Notes under the pieces: model-generated
What the model was told of the DNA's origin: nothing
The model's database searches: none
What the model saw: only the letters and a program-made list of their open reading frames with translations
Made by a program: the position numbers and the translations under genes
In this document: one piece after another, positions 49,358 through 58,798 of the stretch
Layout of the letters: the number at the start of each line of letters is the position of its first letter
How positions within the stretch are numbered: position 1 is the first letter of the stretch
Assembly: GCF_011762025.1 (NCBI RefSeq)
Contig: NZ_JAASQR010000002.1
Coordinates: forward strand, 124,001-188,000
Direction: 5' to 3'
From: Sphingobium vermicomposti
GTDB lineage: Bacteria > Pseudomonadota > Alphaproteobacteria > Sphingomonadales > Sphingomonadaceae
Length of the DNA stretch: 64,000 nucleotides

Positions 49358-49393
49358 AAAAGGCCCGCTCGGAGTGATCCGAGTGGGCCTTTT
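49358..49393 (+). terminator. terminator after clpX
   Basis: AAAAGGCCCGCTCGGA pairs with TCCGAGTGGGCCTTTT around GTGA. The flanking A-run and T-run make it function on either strand, fitting a convergent gene pair. Confidence 0.92.
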
Positions 49394-49484
49394 CGTTATG
49401 GGATGGGATCGGGTGGCCCGCGAGGTCACGTCTGAAGGCTGGCAGGCTGAGGCAGTCGTCTGGAAACGACCGCTCCGAGGCATT

Positions 49485-49609
49485 CCCCTCCCGTAGACGG
49501 GAGGGGTTAGGGGGTGGGCGCGAGCGAAGCGAGCTTCAACCTTGGCCTTTGACGAACATCGCCAATGTTGCGCTGGCCCACTCCCGGCCCCTCCCGCCTG
49601 CGGGAGGGG
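49485..49609. repeat. 125-bp dispersed palindromic element (family A, copy 2)
   Basis: CCCCTCCCGTAGACGGGAGGGG hairpin-like start (split here as CCCCTCCCGT and ACGGGAGGGG), then TTAGGGGGTGGGCGCGAGCG and AGCGAGCTTC, ending with the GCCCCTCCCGC/GCGGGAGGGG arm. The same length and order as the copy at 8959-9083; the middle differs. Confidence 0.8.
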
Positions 49610-49636
49610 AGAAGGATGTCCGCTTCCCACCCAACC

Positions 49637-50332
49637 TCACCGCAGGCAGCTGTCCAATCCATCGCGGGCAACTACGCTGACACGGCTGGCGATGCTGTTG
49701 CCATAGCGGCGGGTGAAGCCGCTTGGGGCGATGGCCGCGCGTTTCTTGGGGAGGGGTAGCACTGCCGCGATCCGGGCGGCTTCGGCCTTGGTCAGCTTGC
49801 CCGCGCCGTGGTGGAAATAGCGGATCGCACCCGCCTGGACGCCATAGGTGCCGATGCCGGTTTCCGCGACGTTCAGATAGACTTCCATGATCCGCCGCTT
49901 GCCCCAGATCGCTTCGATCAGCATGGTGAACCAGGCTTCAAATCCTTTGCGGACGAAGCCGCCGCCCTGGAACAGGAACACATTTTTCGCGGTCTGCTGA
50001 CTGATGGTCGACCCGCCACGGATGCGTCCGCCGCTGGCATTGTGGCGCAGCGCCTGCGCGATGGCCACGGCATCGAAGCCATGGTGGCTGCAAAAGCGAC
50101 CGTCCTCCGCCGCAATGGCGGCGCGCGGCATGTCGGGATCGATTTCGTCCAGGCTGACCCAGTCCTTGGTTATGCCGTTGGGGTCGAACAGCATCGTCAG
50201 CGTCACCGGCGGCGGCACGAAGCGATAGAGAGCCACAAGCAACAGCGAGAACAGGACGAATCCGCCGATAATTTTGAAGAGGATGCCAAGCCAGCGGGAA
50301 CGACGGCGGGGAGCGGCTGAACGGGCGATCAT
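49637..50332 (-). CDS. mtgA: monofunctional peptidoglycan glycosyltransferase MtgA
   Basis: A 231-aa GT51 enzyme that polymerises lipid II into glycan strands. A basic N-terminus and one membrane segment (about residues 18-40) are followed by the catalytic motif AAEDGRFCSHHGFD (first Glu catalytic), then GGSTISQQTAKNVFL, KRRIMEVYLNVAETG and YFHHGAGKLTKAEAA. No transpeptidase domain is present, as expected. Confidence 0.94.
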   Translation of the reverse strand: MIARSAAPRRRSRWLGILFKIIGGFVLFSLLLVALYRFVPPPVTLTMLFDPNGITKDWVSLDEIDPDMPRAAIAAEDGRFCSHHGFDAVAIAQALRHNASGGRIRGGSTISQQTAKNVFLFQGGGFVRKGFEAWFTMLIEAIWGKRRIMEVYLNVAETGIGTYGVQAGAIRYFHHGAGKLTKAEAARIAAVLPLPKKRAAIAPSGFTRRYGNSIASRVSVVARDGLDSCLR

Positions 50333-50484
50333 GCTTTCCTCGTAGCGCGATCCTGCGCGGGTTCAAGCCACCGGGGGTCGCCAGCGGAAGGGTGGAAGGC
50401 GCATTCTACCGAAATTCATGCTATGATTGAGGGAAAGGGTCGCTTCTTGTTCGCCTGCCACCTGGCTTTGCGAAGGAGTGGAGT

Positions 50485-51510
50485 ATGCGGTCCGATATTT
50501 CGCCCGACCATATCCTGCAGATCGGCATGGGCTTCTGGCCATCCAAGACGCTGCTGAGCGCGGTCGAACTTGGCTTGTTCACGGAACTGGGAGGTGGCAG
50601 CCGATCCGCTGCTCAATTGGAGCAGGCGCTGGGCCTCCATTCACGGGCAACCTACGATTTTCTTGATGCGCTGGTTTCGATCGGCCTGCTTGATCGGGAA
50701 GGGGACGGTGCGGAGGGGCGCTACAGCAATACGCTTGCAACCGCCGCATTTTTGGACCGGCAAAGCCCGACCTATCTGGGCGGCATCCTGGAAATGGCCA
50801 ACGCCCGGCTTTTCCGCTTTTGGGCCGACCTGACCACAGCGTTGCAGACGGGTAGGCCGCAGAATGAAATCAAAAAGTCCGGCAGGTCGATGTTCGACGC
50901 ACTCTATGATGATCCGGCCCGGCTCGAACAGTTTATGGATGCCATGAGTGGGGTGTCGATGGGCAATTTCGAAGCGTTTGCCCGTAGTTTTGATTTTTCA
51001 AGCTATCATAGCCTTGCCGACATCGGTGGAGCGACCGGCCAGCTATCATGCTTTGTGGCCGCCAGTCACCCGCACATGCGCTGCGCCTCTTACGATTTGC
51101 CAGTGGTCCAGCCCATTGCCGAACGGCGGATTCGCGCCGCAGGCCTTGGTGACCGGGTCAGCGCCGGGTCTATCGACTTTTTTGACGATGATTTTCCAGC
51201 TGCGGATGTGATCACGATGGGCATGATTTTGCATGACTGGAACCTCGATGCAAAAAAGATGCTGATAGGAAAGGCGTATCGTGCCTTGCCTGTGGGCGGT
51301 GCATTTGTGGCGATTGAGAATATCATCGACGATGAGCGGCGGCACAACAGCTTTGGATTGCTCATGTCGCTCAATATGCTGATTGAGTTTGGTGAAGCGT
51401 TCGACTTTACCGGCGCAGATTTCCGCAGATGGTGCTTGGATGCTGGCTTTTCGCGTTGCGAGATATTGCCGCTGGGTGGTCCGGCCAGCGCGGCAATTGC
51501 CTATAAATAG
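50485..51510 (+). CDS. family 2 O-methyltransferase (acetylserotonin/hydroxyneurosporene type)
   Basis: A 341-aa SAM-dependent methyltransferase. The N-terminal winged-helix dimerisation domain (WPSKTLLSAVELGLFTEL) is followed by a Rossmann domain with ADIGGATGQLSCF, ITMGMILHDWN and VAIENIIDDE. Family members methylate hydroxyls on carotenoids or aromatic compounds. No carotenoid or polyketide genes are nearby, so the substrate is unknown. GAAGGAG precedes the ATG. Confidence 0.85.
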   Translation: MRSDISPDHILQIGMGFWPSKTLLSAVELGLFTELGGGSRSAAQLEQALGLHSRATYDFLDALVSIGLLDREGDGAEGRYSNTLATAAFLDRQSPTYLGGILEMANARLFRFWADLTTALQTGRPQNEIKKSGRSMFDALYDDPARLEQFMDAMSGVSMGNFEAFARSFDFSSYHSLADIGGATGQLSCFVAASHPHMRCASYDLPVVQPIAERRIRAAGLGDRVSAGSIDFFDDDFPAADVITMGMILHDWNLDAKKMLIGKAYRALPVGGAFVAIENIIDDERRHNSFGLLMSLNMLIEFGEAFDFTGADFRRWCLDAGFSRCEILPLGGPASAAIAYK

Positions 51511-51524
51511 TTGGCCTATAAACA

Positions 51525-51557
51525 GTCAGACCCCGGATCGCTCCGGGGCCTGACTTT
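51525..51557. terminator. two-way terminator between the methyltransferase gene and rpoH
   Basis: GTCAGACCCCGGA and TCCGGGGCCTGAC pair around TCGC with one mismatched position and are followed by TTTG on the plus strand. It lies between convergent genes. Confidence 0.8.
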
Positions 51558-51573
51558 GTTACAGGTGCGGTCT

Positions 51574-52485
51574 TCAGGCAAGGACGAGGCGCATCTTGCC
51601 CAGCCGGTCGCCTGCAATTCGCATCATCGCTTTCTGCAGCTTTTCAAAGGCCCGCACCTCGATTTGACGGACCCGCTCTCGGGACACGCCATAGACCTGG
51701 CTTAGTTCTTCCAGCGTCTTTGGCTCTTCGGCCAGGCGCCGTTCGGCAAGAATGTGCTTTTCGCGATCGTTAAGATCATCCATCGCTTCGACCAGCATGT
51801 CGTGCCGCAGGGTCTTTTCCTGTTCGTCCGCGACGCGTTCATCCTGCAGGGGGCCGGTGTCGGCCAGCCAATCCTGCCACTGGCCTTCGCCATCTTCCCG
51901 CATGGGGACGTTGAGCGATGTGTCCCCGCCCATCGCCATGCGACGGTTCATGGACACCACATCTTCTTCGCTCACGCCCAGATCGGTGGCGATCTTCCTG
52001 ACATCATCAGGGTGCAGATCGCCATCCTCGAACGCTTCGATACTGTTTTTCATCCGGCGAAGGTTGAAAAACAGCTTCTTCTGCGCCGCGGTGGTGCCCA
52101 TTTTGACCAGGCTCCACGACCGCAGGATGAATTCCTGAATCGATGCACGGATCCACCACATGGCGTAGGTCGCCAGGCGGAAACCACGATCGGGTTCGAA
52201 TTTCTTCACGCCCTGCATCAGGCCGATATTGCCCTCGCTGATCAGCTCGCTGACCGGCAGGCCATAGCCGCGATAGCCCATGGCGATCTTTGCGACCAGG
52301 CGCAGGTGCGACGTCACCAACTGCGCCGCTGCCTCAGGATCCTGATGCTCGGCGTAACGCTTGGCGAGCATATATTCCTGCTCGGGCTTGAGGATCGGAA
52401 ATTTGCGGATTTCCGAAAGATAGCGGTTGAGGCTGGCTTCACCGCCCAACGCCGGAACCGCGGGGACATTGCTTTTATCAGCCAT
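51574..52485 (-). CDS. rpoH: heat-shock RNA polymerase sigma factor RpoH
   Basis: A 303-aa sigma-32 class factor. Region 2 has LVTSHLRLVAKIAMGYRGYGLPVSELISEGNIGLMQGVKKF and the adjacent ATYAMWWIRASIQEFIL. The RpoH-box-type segment lies between regions 2 and 3 (TAAQKKLFFNLRR, Q-K-K-L-F-F-N-L-R). Region 4 has TLEELSQVYGVSRERVRQIEVRAFEKL. It would read the heat-shock promoter candidates before groES, clpP and clpX in this window. A second rpoH is common in sphingomonads and is not in view. Confidence 0.96.
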   Translation of the reverse strand: MADKSNVPAVPALGGEASLNRYLSEIRKFPILKPEQEYMLAKRYAEHQDPEAAAQLVTSHLRLVAKIAMGYRGYGLPVSELISEGNIGLMQGVKKFEPDRGFRLATYAMWWIRASIQEFILRSWSLVKMGTTAAQKKLFFNLRRMKNSIEAFEDGDLHPDDVRKIATDLGVSEEDVVSMNRRMAMGGDTSLNVPMREDGEGQWQDWLADTGPLQDERVADEQEKTLRHDMLVEAMDDLNDREKHILAERRLAEEPKTLEELSQVYGVSRERVRQIEVRAFEKLQKAMMRIAGDRLGKMRLVLA

Positions 52486-52562
52486 GTCGCTTCACCTTTC
52501 CCTTTCATGCGCGGCGGGACCCAATAGTGGCATCCAGAGCGCCGTCGCAAACTTGTCCAAGA

Positions 52563-53513
52563 CTATACGTGGAGCTCGCTTAACAGTTCCTGCATATCGG
52601 TGGGCAGTGCGCTGTCGAAGCTGAGTTTTTCTCCGGTCACCGGATGTATGAACCCCAGCCTTTTTGCGTGCAATGCCTGCCTTTTGAAACTCAGCGTTTC
52701 CAGTATCGATTTGAAACCTTTTCTTTCTCTACCGTAAACCGGGTCCCCGATCAAGGGGTGACCCAAATGCGTCAGGTGGACGCGGACCTGATGCGTCCGG
52801 CCTGTTTGCAACCGGCATTCCACCAATGCCGCGCCCCTCAGCCGATCAATGACCCGGTAATGGGTGACGGCGTGCTTGCCGCGTCCTTCCCGATGAACCG
52901 CCATTTTCTTGCGGTCGCTATCGGATCGTCCAATCCATGTATCCACAGTGCCCGCCGCCGGCTTCGGTATTCCGTAGACGATAGCGGCATAGAGCCGGTC
53001 GATGCTGTGCGCGCTGAACTGTTGCGCCAAACCCTCGTGAGCCTTGTCCGACTTTGCAACGACCAGAAGGCCGGAAGTATCCTTGTCGATGCGATGAACG
53101 ATGCCAGGACGCGCCACGCCGCCGATGCCGGACAAGCTGTCCTTGCAGTGGTGGAGCAGCGCGTTGACCAGTGTGCCGTCCAGATTGCCCACCGCCGGGT
53201 GGACCACCATGCCCGCGGGCTTGTCGATCACGATTAGGTCCGCGTCTTCATAGACGATGTTCAGCGGAATATCCTGCCCCACGGCTTCCGATTCAACTGG
53301 GGCCGGCATGGCGATGGCAAAGGATTGTCCCACCGCGACTTTCATGGAAGGGTTCAGCGGTCGGCCGCCGGAGGTAACCTGCCCATCGACAATCAATGCT
53401 TTAAGTCGTTCACGCGATACGTCCGGCAGCAGATCGGCAAGCGCCTTGTCGAGCCGCAAACCCTGTTGCGCCTCACCAATCGTCGTTTCGATTATAGAAA
53501 CCCCCGAACCCAT
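52563..53513 (-). CDS. rluD: 23S rRNA pseudouridine synthase RluD family
   Basis: A 316-aa enzyme with an N-terminal S4 RNA-binding domain (LRLDKALADLLPDVSRERLKALI) and a pseudouridine synthase domain with catalytic Asp143 (HRIDKDTSGLL), VECRLQTGRTHQVRVHL and PLIGDPVYG. Modifies U1911/1915/1917 of 23S rRNA in E. coli. Lies directly upstream of rpoH on the same strand. Confidence 0.93.
   Translation of the reverse strand: MGSGVSIIETTIGEAQQGLRLDKALADLLPDVSRERLKALIVDGQVTSGGRPLNPSMKVAVGQSFAIAMPAPVESEAVGQDIPLNIVYEDADLIVIDKPAGMVVHPAVGNLDGTLVNALLHHCKDSLSGIGGVARPGIVHRIDKDTSGLLVVAKSDKAHEGLAQQFSAHSIDRLYAAIVYGIPKPAAGTVDTWIGRSDSDRKKMAVHREGRGKHAVTHYRVIDRLRGAALVECRLQTGRTHQVRVHLTHLGHPLIGDPVYGRERKGFKSILETLSFKRQALHAKRLGFIHPVTGEKLSFDSALPTDMQELLSELHV
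52566..52590 (-). promoter_or_regulatory. candidate EcfG promoter for rpoH (one mismatch)
   Basis: Minus strand GGAAC (52590-52586), 16 bases, CGTA (52569-52566), against CGTT in the consensus. It lies within the last codons of rluD, about 80 bases upstream of the rpoH ATG. EcfG control of an rpoH gene is reported in some alphaproteobacteria. Confidence 0.35.
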
Positions 53514-53530
53514 TGGCTAGGGATGTAGGG

Positions 53531-53932
53531 ATGAGGGTGCGCATTTCAAGTTTTTTGCTGCGCCGCGTCGTCGCGATGGCTCAGGCGGAACAGGATGAGG
53601 TTTGCGGCCTCTTGCTGGGCGAGGCGGGGTGGATAAGAGATATCACGCCGGCGGCCAACGTCGCGCCCGATCCTGCGCGGCATTTTGAAGTCGATCCGGT
53701 GGTCCTGATCGCCGCGCACCGGCAGGCGCGGATGGGAGGCAGCGCCGTCATTGGCCATTATCATTCCCATCCCAGCGGCCATAGTGAACCTTCGGCCAAC
53801 GACGAGGCCAGCGCGGCGGCCGATGGCAGCTACTGGATGATCGTGGCGAATGGCGCGGCGCGCCTTTGGCAGACGACCGCGGGAGAGGGTGGGGAGGTGC
53901 GTTTTGTTGCCGTCGAGCTCGATATACTGTGA
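53531..53932 (+). CDS. JAMM/MPN-domain metallopeptidase (M67 family)
   Basis: A 133-aa single-domain JAB1/MPN-like protein. The JAMM zinc motif is complete: Glu in DEVCGLLLGE, then H-x-H-x7-S-x2-D in GHYHSHPSGHSEPSAND. Bacterial relatives remove C-terminal residues from ubiquitin-like or sulfur-carrier proteins; no such partner is adjacent. The ATG at 53531 gives the natural start MRVRISS. Divergent from rluD. Confidence 0.87.
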   Translation: MRVRISSFLLRRVVAMAQAEQDEVCGLLLGEAGWIRDITPAANVAPDPARHFEVDPVVLIAAHRQARMGGSAVIGHYHSHPSGHSEPSANDEASAAADGSYWMIVANGAARLWQTTAGEGGEVRFVAVELDIL

Positions 53933-54029
53933 GCGAAAGACGGCGGGTCGGGGTTGCATCGCAGGACAGGGCAGCGCATTAGCCGTTCATTCCCTTCCTG
54001 TTTTCACTATCCCGGCGGCAGCGACCTTC

Positions 54030-54683
54030 ATGACTCATCCGACCGACAACATCGAATTTGCCAGTCTTCTATGCTCCCGTCTTTGCCATGATTTATTGAG
54101 TCCGGTGGGCGCGCTCAACAACGGGCTTGAGCTGATGGCGGATGAAACCGATCCTGAAATGCGCCAGCGCTGCCTGGAACTTCTGGGAGACAGCGCGCGG
54201 ACGTCGGCCAACAAACTTAAATTCTTTCGTCTGGCTTTTGGTTCGGCGGGCGGCTTTGGTGATGCGGTGCCCACGCATGAAGCGCGTGTCGCCATCGAAG
54301 GCATGTTCGCCGGTTCGGGCCGAGTGAAGATCGGCTGGCTGGTGGGCGAGGAAATGCTCGATAAGTTGCCGGTCAAGGTGCTGCTGAACCTGGCGCTGAT
54401 CGCGGGTGACGCACTGGTGCGTGGTGGCCAACTGGACATTGGTGCCGAACGGCGGCCGGGGGTGACGGAGATCGTCGTTCGCGGCGAAGGGCCAAAGCTG
54501 GTGCTTGACCCGGATTTGCGCTCCGCGCTTGCAGGGACGCTCCCGGTCGAGAGCCTGGGATCGCGCACGGCTGCGGCCTGGATGACGCGCAACCTCGTGA
54601 CCGGGGCGGGTGGTGACATCGTACTGTCCGCGCCCGGAGAGCCGATGCTGCTGTTCGGTGCGTCTATTCCTGATCAGGGGTAA
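54030..54683 (+). CDS. chpT: histidine phosphotransferase ChpT
   Basis: A 217-aa pseudo-kinase relay protein that passes phosphate from CckA to CtrA and CpdR in the alphaproteobacterial cell-cycle pathway. The dimerisation helix carries the phospho-His in CSRLCHDLLSPVGALNNGLEL, followed by a degenerate ATPase-like fold (LLNLALIAGDALVRGGQLDI). The frame is open upstream to 53850, overlapping the JAMM gene, but Met at 54030 gives the conserved N-terminus. Confidence 0.9.
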   Translation: MTHPTDNIEFASLLCSRLCHDLLSPVGALNNGLELMADETDPEMRQRCLELLGDSARTSANKLKFFRLAFGSAGGFGDAVPTHEARVAIEGMFAGSGRVKIGWLVGEEMLDKLPVKVLLNLALIAGDALVRGGQLDIGAERRPGVTEIVVRGEGPKLVLDPDLRSALAGTLPVESLGSRTAAAWMTRNLVTGAGGDIVLSAPGEPMLLFGASIPDQG

Positions 54684-54971
54684 GGCACTATCGATCGAAG
54701 CATGGCGGACCAGGGTGGATTTGAGACATTCCCCTCCCGCCTGCTGGAGGGGAGAAGGCATCGCTAGCTGCCCGTCGCCTTTCCTGTTGGTGTAGACGCG
54801 CGTTCAAGCGGATGCGCTTTGCCGAACATATTCATATTCTTCCTACCGGAAGATGGGGAAGGGAACTGTCGGCGTAGCCGATGGGGGTCGGGAATTATGT
54901 TGATCTCGCGCGTTTCCGGGCGGTCCTCCTCGCACGCCTTCGGCGTGGGTTGAATTAGCCCATCCGGTTAA
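54684..54971. other. intergenic region between convergent chpT and glnA
   Basis: Contains a solo family A arm (54731-54752), a short hairpin near 54837-54850 (TTCTTCCTACCGGAAGA) and a CACGCC/GGCGTG hairpin near 54936-54948. No gene is seen. Confidence 0.7.
54731..54752. repeat. solo arm of repeat family A
   Basis: CCCCTCCCGC, CTGCTG-type centre and GGAGGGG with the same GAGAAGG extension seen at the right end of the copy at 49485-49609. Only one hairpin of the full element is present. Confidence 0.65.
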
Positions 54972-55004
54972 AGAAAAAGCCCTACCGCGCTTGCGCGGCA
55001 GGGC
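54972..55004 (-). terminator. terminator after glnA
   Basis: Read on the minus strand: GCCCTGCCGCGC, AAGC-type loop, GCGCGGTAGGGC with one mismatch, followed by TTTTTC. It lies about 27 bases past the glnA stop. Confidence 0.87.
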
Positions 55005-55030
55005 CTCCCTTTTCATCAGTTCCTGAAAAA

Positions 55031-56443
55031 TCAGGCGCTGTAGTACATGTCGAACTCGACCGGCGAAGGAGCCATTTCCCAGCGGTAGACTTCGGGCCAC
55101 TTCAGTTCGAGATAGGCTTCGATCTGATCCTTGGTGAACACGTCGCCCTTCAGCAGGAAGTCGTGGTTGCCAGCCAGCGAGTCGAGCGCTTCACGCAGCG
55201 AGGCGCAGACGGTTGGGACCTGGCTCAGTTCTTCGGGCGGCAGATCATAGAGGTTCTTGTCCATCGCGGAACCCGGATGGATCTTGTTCTCGATGCCGTC
55301 GAGGCCAGCCATCAGCAGCGCGGCGTAGCACAGATAGGGGTTGGCCATTGCGTCGGGGAAGCGGAACTCGACGCGCTTCGCCTTGGCACCCGCGCCGTAC
55401 GGAATACGGCAGGAGGCCGAACGGTTGCGCGCCGAATAGGCGAGCAGAACCGGCGCTTCGAAACCGGGCACCAGGCGCTTGTAGCTATTGGTGGTCGGGT
55501 TGGTGAAGGCGTTCAGGGCCTTGGCGTGCTTGATGACGCCACCGATGAAATAGAGGCACATGTCGGACAGTCCGGCATAGCCTTCGCCCGCGAACAGTGG
55601 CTTTCCGCCGTCCCAGATCGACATGTGAGTGTGCATGCCCGAACCATTGTCCTGTGCAATGGGCTTGGGCATGAAGGTCGCGGTCTTGCCATAGGCCTGG
55701 GCGACCATCTGAACGACATATTTGTAGATCTGCATGCGGTCGGCGGTCTGGACCAGTGTGCCGAAGGTCAGGCCGAGTTCATGCTGAGCAGCGGCCACTT
55801 CGTGGTGGTGCTTGTCGCAGGGCAGGCCCATTTCGAGCATGGTGGTGACCATTTCGGCACGGATGTCGGTAGCCGGATCGACCGGAGCAACCGGGAAATA
55901 ACCGCCCTTGGCGCGCGGACGATGGGCCAGGTTGCCGCCTTCATATTCACGGCCGGTGTTGGTCGGCAGTTCGATGTCGTCGATCTTGTAGAAGGACTCG
56001 TTATAGTCCGAGTTGAAGCGGACATCGTCGAACATGAAGAATTCGGCTTCCGGTCCGACATAGACGGTGTCGCCAAAACCAGCCGACTTCACGAAAGATT
56101 CGGCCCGCTTGGCGGTCGAGCGGGGGTCGCGGGCGTAGAGTTCACCGGTGTCAGGCTCAACGATGTCGCAGAACAGGATCAGCATCGGCGTGGCGCTGAA
56201 AGGATCGACATAGACTGCGTCGAGGTCCGGCTTCAGGATCATGTCCGATTCGTTGATCGCCTTCCAGCCCTCGATCGACGAACCGTCGAACATCAGGCCC
56301 TGGGTCAGCTCATCTTCGCCCAGGATGGATGCTACCATGGTCAGGTGCTGCCACTTGCCCTTGGGATCGGTAAAGCGCAGATCGACCCATTCGATCTCCT
56401 TTTCTTCGACCATCTTGAGGATGTCTTTTGGCGTGTTTGCCAT
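55031..56443 (-). CDS. glnA: glutamine synthetase type I
   Basis: The 470-aa dodecameric enzyme that makes glutamine from glutamate, ammonia and ATP. Family blocks are [29 protein letters not shown], the substrate site [13 protein letters not shown] and the adenylylation loop NLYDLPPEE (Tyr399), so control by GlnE adenylylation is likely. It follows glnB by 100 bases on the same strand. Confidence 0.98.
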   Translation of the reverse strand: MANTPKDILKMVEEKEIEWVDLRFTDPKGKWQHLTMVASILGEDELTQGLMFDGSSIEGWKAINESDMILKPDLDAVYVDPFSATPMLILFCDIVEPDTGELYARDPRSTAKRAESFVKSAGFGDTVYVGPEAEFFMFDDVRFNSDYNESFYKIDDIELPTNTGREYEGGNLAHRPRAKGGYFPVAPVDPATDIRAEMVTTMLEMGLPCDKHHHEVAAAQHELGLTFGTLVQTADRMQIYKYVVQMVAQAYGKTATFMPKPIAQDNGSGMHTHMSIWDGGKPLFAGEGYAGLSDMCLYFIGGVIKHAKALNAFTNPTTNSYKRLVPGFEAPVLLAYSARNRSASCRIPYGAGAKAKRVEFRFPDAMANPYLCYAALLMAGLDGIENKIHPGSAMDKNLYDLPPEELSQVPTVCASLREALDSLAGNHDFLLKGDVFTKDQIEAYLELKWPEVYRWEMAPSPVEFDMYYSA

Positions 56444-56543
56444 GTGCAGTCTGCCCTTCTCTTTTAATACCCCCCCGTAGGGGTAGTTGATGCATGGGTT
56501 CGCTGCCTCCGGTCAGGGAGAAGCGAAAAGCTGTTAGAAATTG

Positions 56544-56933
<390 letters not shown>

Positions 56934-56989
56934 CTATCTCATCCAGCGACGATCATCATGCTCCCAGAGACACGCGCCGTCCCCAAACA

Positions 56990-57005
56990 ATCAATTACCG
57001 TGCCA
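56990..57005 (-). promoter_or_regulatory. weak sigma-54-like promoter upstream of glnB
   Basis: On the minus strand TGGCAC, 5 bases, TTGAT. The -24 box is perfect, but the -12 box lacks the GC normally required (TTGCA or TTGCT). It lies about 110 bases upstream of glnB, where an NtrC-dependent promoter would be expected. Confidence 0.3.
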
Positions 57006-57115
57006 AATGGCGAATCGCCAGAACTCGCTTTCGGCGAAGCGGCAACCTTTGTCCATATTGCCCTTATTCCGTGCAATTTTACCCAGCTATGCCTGTTTTT
57101 TGGGCAGTTCAGCGA

Positions 57116-57946
57116 TCAAGGCTCGTAGGGAGGCGCATTCAAGCCGGTTGGGCTTTTGGTGAATATCTCGCAGCCCGTATCCGTAATGCCGATGCTATGT
57201 TCAAACTGAGCTGATAGCGTCCGGTCGCGCGTGACCGCCGTCCACCCGTCGTCCAGCATCTTCACGCCTGGTTTTCCGATGTTGATCATCGGTTCGATGG
57301 TGAAGAACATGCCGGGCCGCAATTCCGGCCCAGCGCCAGGCCGTCCGACATGAATAACTTCGGGGCTGTCGTGGAAGACCCGGCCCAGCCCGTGGCCGCA
57401 AAAGTCCCTCACCACGCCATAGCGGTGCTTTTCTGCATGGCTTTGGATCGCGTGGCCGATATCGCCCAAATGGTTGCCGGGCTTTGCTTGCTCGATCCCC
57501 AGCATCAGGCATTCATAGGTGACTTCGATCAGGCGGCGCGCCTTGATGGAGGCTTCACCCGCAATATACATACGGCTGCTGTCGCCATGCCATCCATCGA
57601 CCAGAGGCGTGACGTCTATGTTCAGTATGTCGCCTTCCTTGATCTTCTGATCGCCCGGAATGCCGTGGCAGATGACCGTGTTCAGCGATATGCAGCAACT
57701 GTGCGTATAGCCGCGATAACCCAGCGTCGCGGGCACTCCGCCGCCGTCCAGCGTCATGCGCCGGACCATATCGTCCAGTTCGCCCGTGGTGACCCCCGGC
57801 ACGACGTGGGGAACCAGCGCGTCCAGTATCTCCGCCGCCAATCGGCCTGCCTTGCGCATGCCGTCAAAGCCCGCTTCGTCATATAGTTTGATCGCCGTCG
57901 ATCGGGAAATCGGCGCGTCCGCCGTCATCGTCATATAATCGGTCAT
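57116..57946 (-). CDS. map: type I methionine aminopeptidase
   Basis: Removes the initiator Met from nascent proteins. The 276-aa product carries the dinuclear metal site: Asp in NIDVTPLVDGWHGD, His in FCGHGLGRVFH, Glu in FTIEPMI and Glu near EHSIGIT. ATG 57946 is chosen; the frame is open to 57997. The N-terminal 25 residues vary in the family. Divergent from the CinA-like gene. Confidence 0.95.
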   Translation of the reverse strand: MTDYMTMTADAPISRSTAIKLYDEAGFDGMRKAGRLAAEILDALVPHVVPGVTTGELDDMVRRMTLDGGGVPATLGYRGYTHSCCISLNTVICHGIPGDQKIKEGDILNIDVTPLVDGWHGDSSRMYIAGEASIKARRLIEVTYECLMLGIEQAKPGNHLGDIGHAIQSHAEKHRYGVVRDFCGHGLGRVFHDSPEVIHVGRPGAGPELRPGMFFTIEPMINIGKPGVKMLDDGWTAVTRDRTLSAQFEHSIGITDTGCEIFTKSPTGLNAPPYEP

Positions 57947-58036
57947 GCTGGCGGTTATAGTCGGGAAAGCATGATAATGCGAGTAGCGGTTCGACACGGG
58001 CTAGGCAGGGAAGCCAGTGCGAGTTATTGCGAGGCC

Positions 58037-58798
58037 ATGCTTACACCCGAACGCATATGGACAGCTGCGCTGATCGTCATCGGTGATGAGATATTGTCGG
58101 GGCGTACGCAGGATAAGAACGTCGCCCAGCTTGCGTCCTGGCTTAATGTCCAGGGCATTCGCCTGGTGGAGGTCCGCGTCGTCGGCGACGATAGCGATGC
58201 GATCGTGGAGGCGGTGAACGCATTGCGCGCTCGCCATGATTATCTGTTCACCACTGGGGGCATCGGGCCGACGCATGATGACATCACGGTGGATGCCATC
58301 GCCCGCGCGCTGGACGTGGGGGTCGAAATTGATCCGCAGGCCCGCGCGATGCTGTCGGGCTATTATGAGACGCGGGGCGGTCTGACTGAGGCAAGGCTGC
58401 GGATGGCGCGGGTGCCAGCGGGGGCGAGCCTGATCGAAAATCGTATGTCAGGCGCGCCGGGCATCCGGCACGGCAACATCTTTATCATGGCAGGTGTGCC
58501 GCATATCACGGCGGGCATGCTGGACAGCCTGACCGGAACGCTGGAAGGCGGTCATCCGGTGCTTTCCGCGCAAATTGGATGCTGGGTTGCCGAAAGCGAG
58601 ATCGCCGACTTACTGGCGGCGGTCGAACGGGCGCATGAAGGATGCCAGATCGGCAGCTATCCTTTCTTTAGGGAGGGGAAGACGGGTGCGAACTTTGTCG
58701 TGCGCTCAACCGATGCGCAAGCGCTGCAGGGCTGCATCGCAGACCTTGGTGCGGCACTGGAGCGGGGCGGGTGGCCGGTGTTTCCCGGCGGGATCTGA
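58037..58798 (+). CDS. CinA-like molybdopterin-binding domain protein
   Basis: A 253-aa protein with the MoaB/Mog-like fold of the CinA N-terminal half. Motifs are IVIGDEILSGRTQDKN, LFTTGGIGPTHDDIT and GMLDSL. The C-terminal nicotinamide-nucleotide deamidase domain of full CinA is absent; CinA_N-only proteins have been linked to pyridine nucleotide repair (COG1058 pyrophosphatase). The ATG at 58037 has GAGG just upstream; the frame opens at 57971. Confidence 0.85.
   Translation: MLTPERIWTAALIVIGDEILSGRTQDKNVAQLASWLNVQGIRLVEVRVVGDDSDAIVEAVNALRARHDYLFTTGGIGPTHDDITVDAIARALDVGVEIDPQARAMLSGYYETRGGLTEARLRMARVPAGASLIENRMSGAPGIRHGNIFIMAGVPHITAGMLDSLTGTLEGGHPVLSAQIGCWVAESEIADLLAAVERAHEGCQIGSYPFFREGKTGANFVVRSTDAQALQGCIADLGAALERGGWPVFPGGI

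Larger units (their letters stand above)
49336..49636. other. 301-base intergenic region between convergent clpX and mtgA
   Basis: Holds the clpX terminator (49358-49393) and the second full copy of repeat family A (49485-49609). About 90 bases between them show nothing recognisable. Confidence 0.8.

Noticed and set aside
53850..54029. 60-residue upstream extension of ChpT
   Set aside because: Overlaps the JAMM protease gene and lacks similarity to ChpT.
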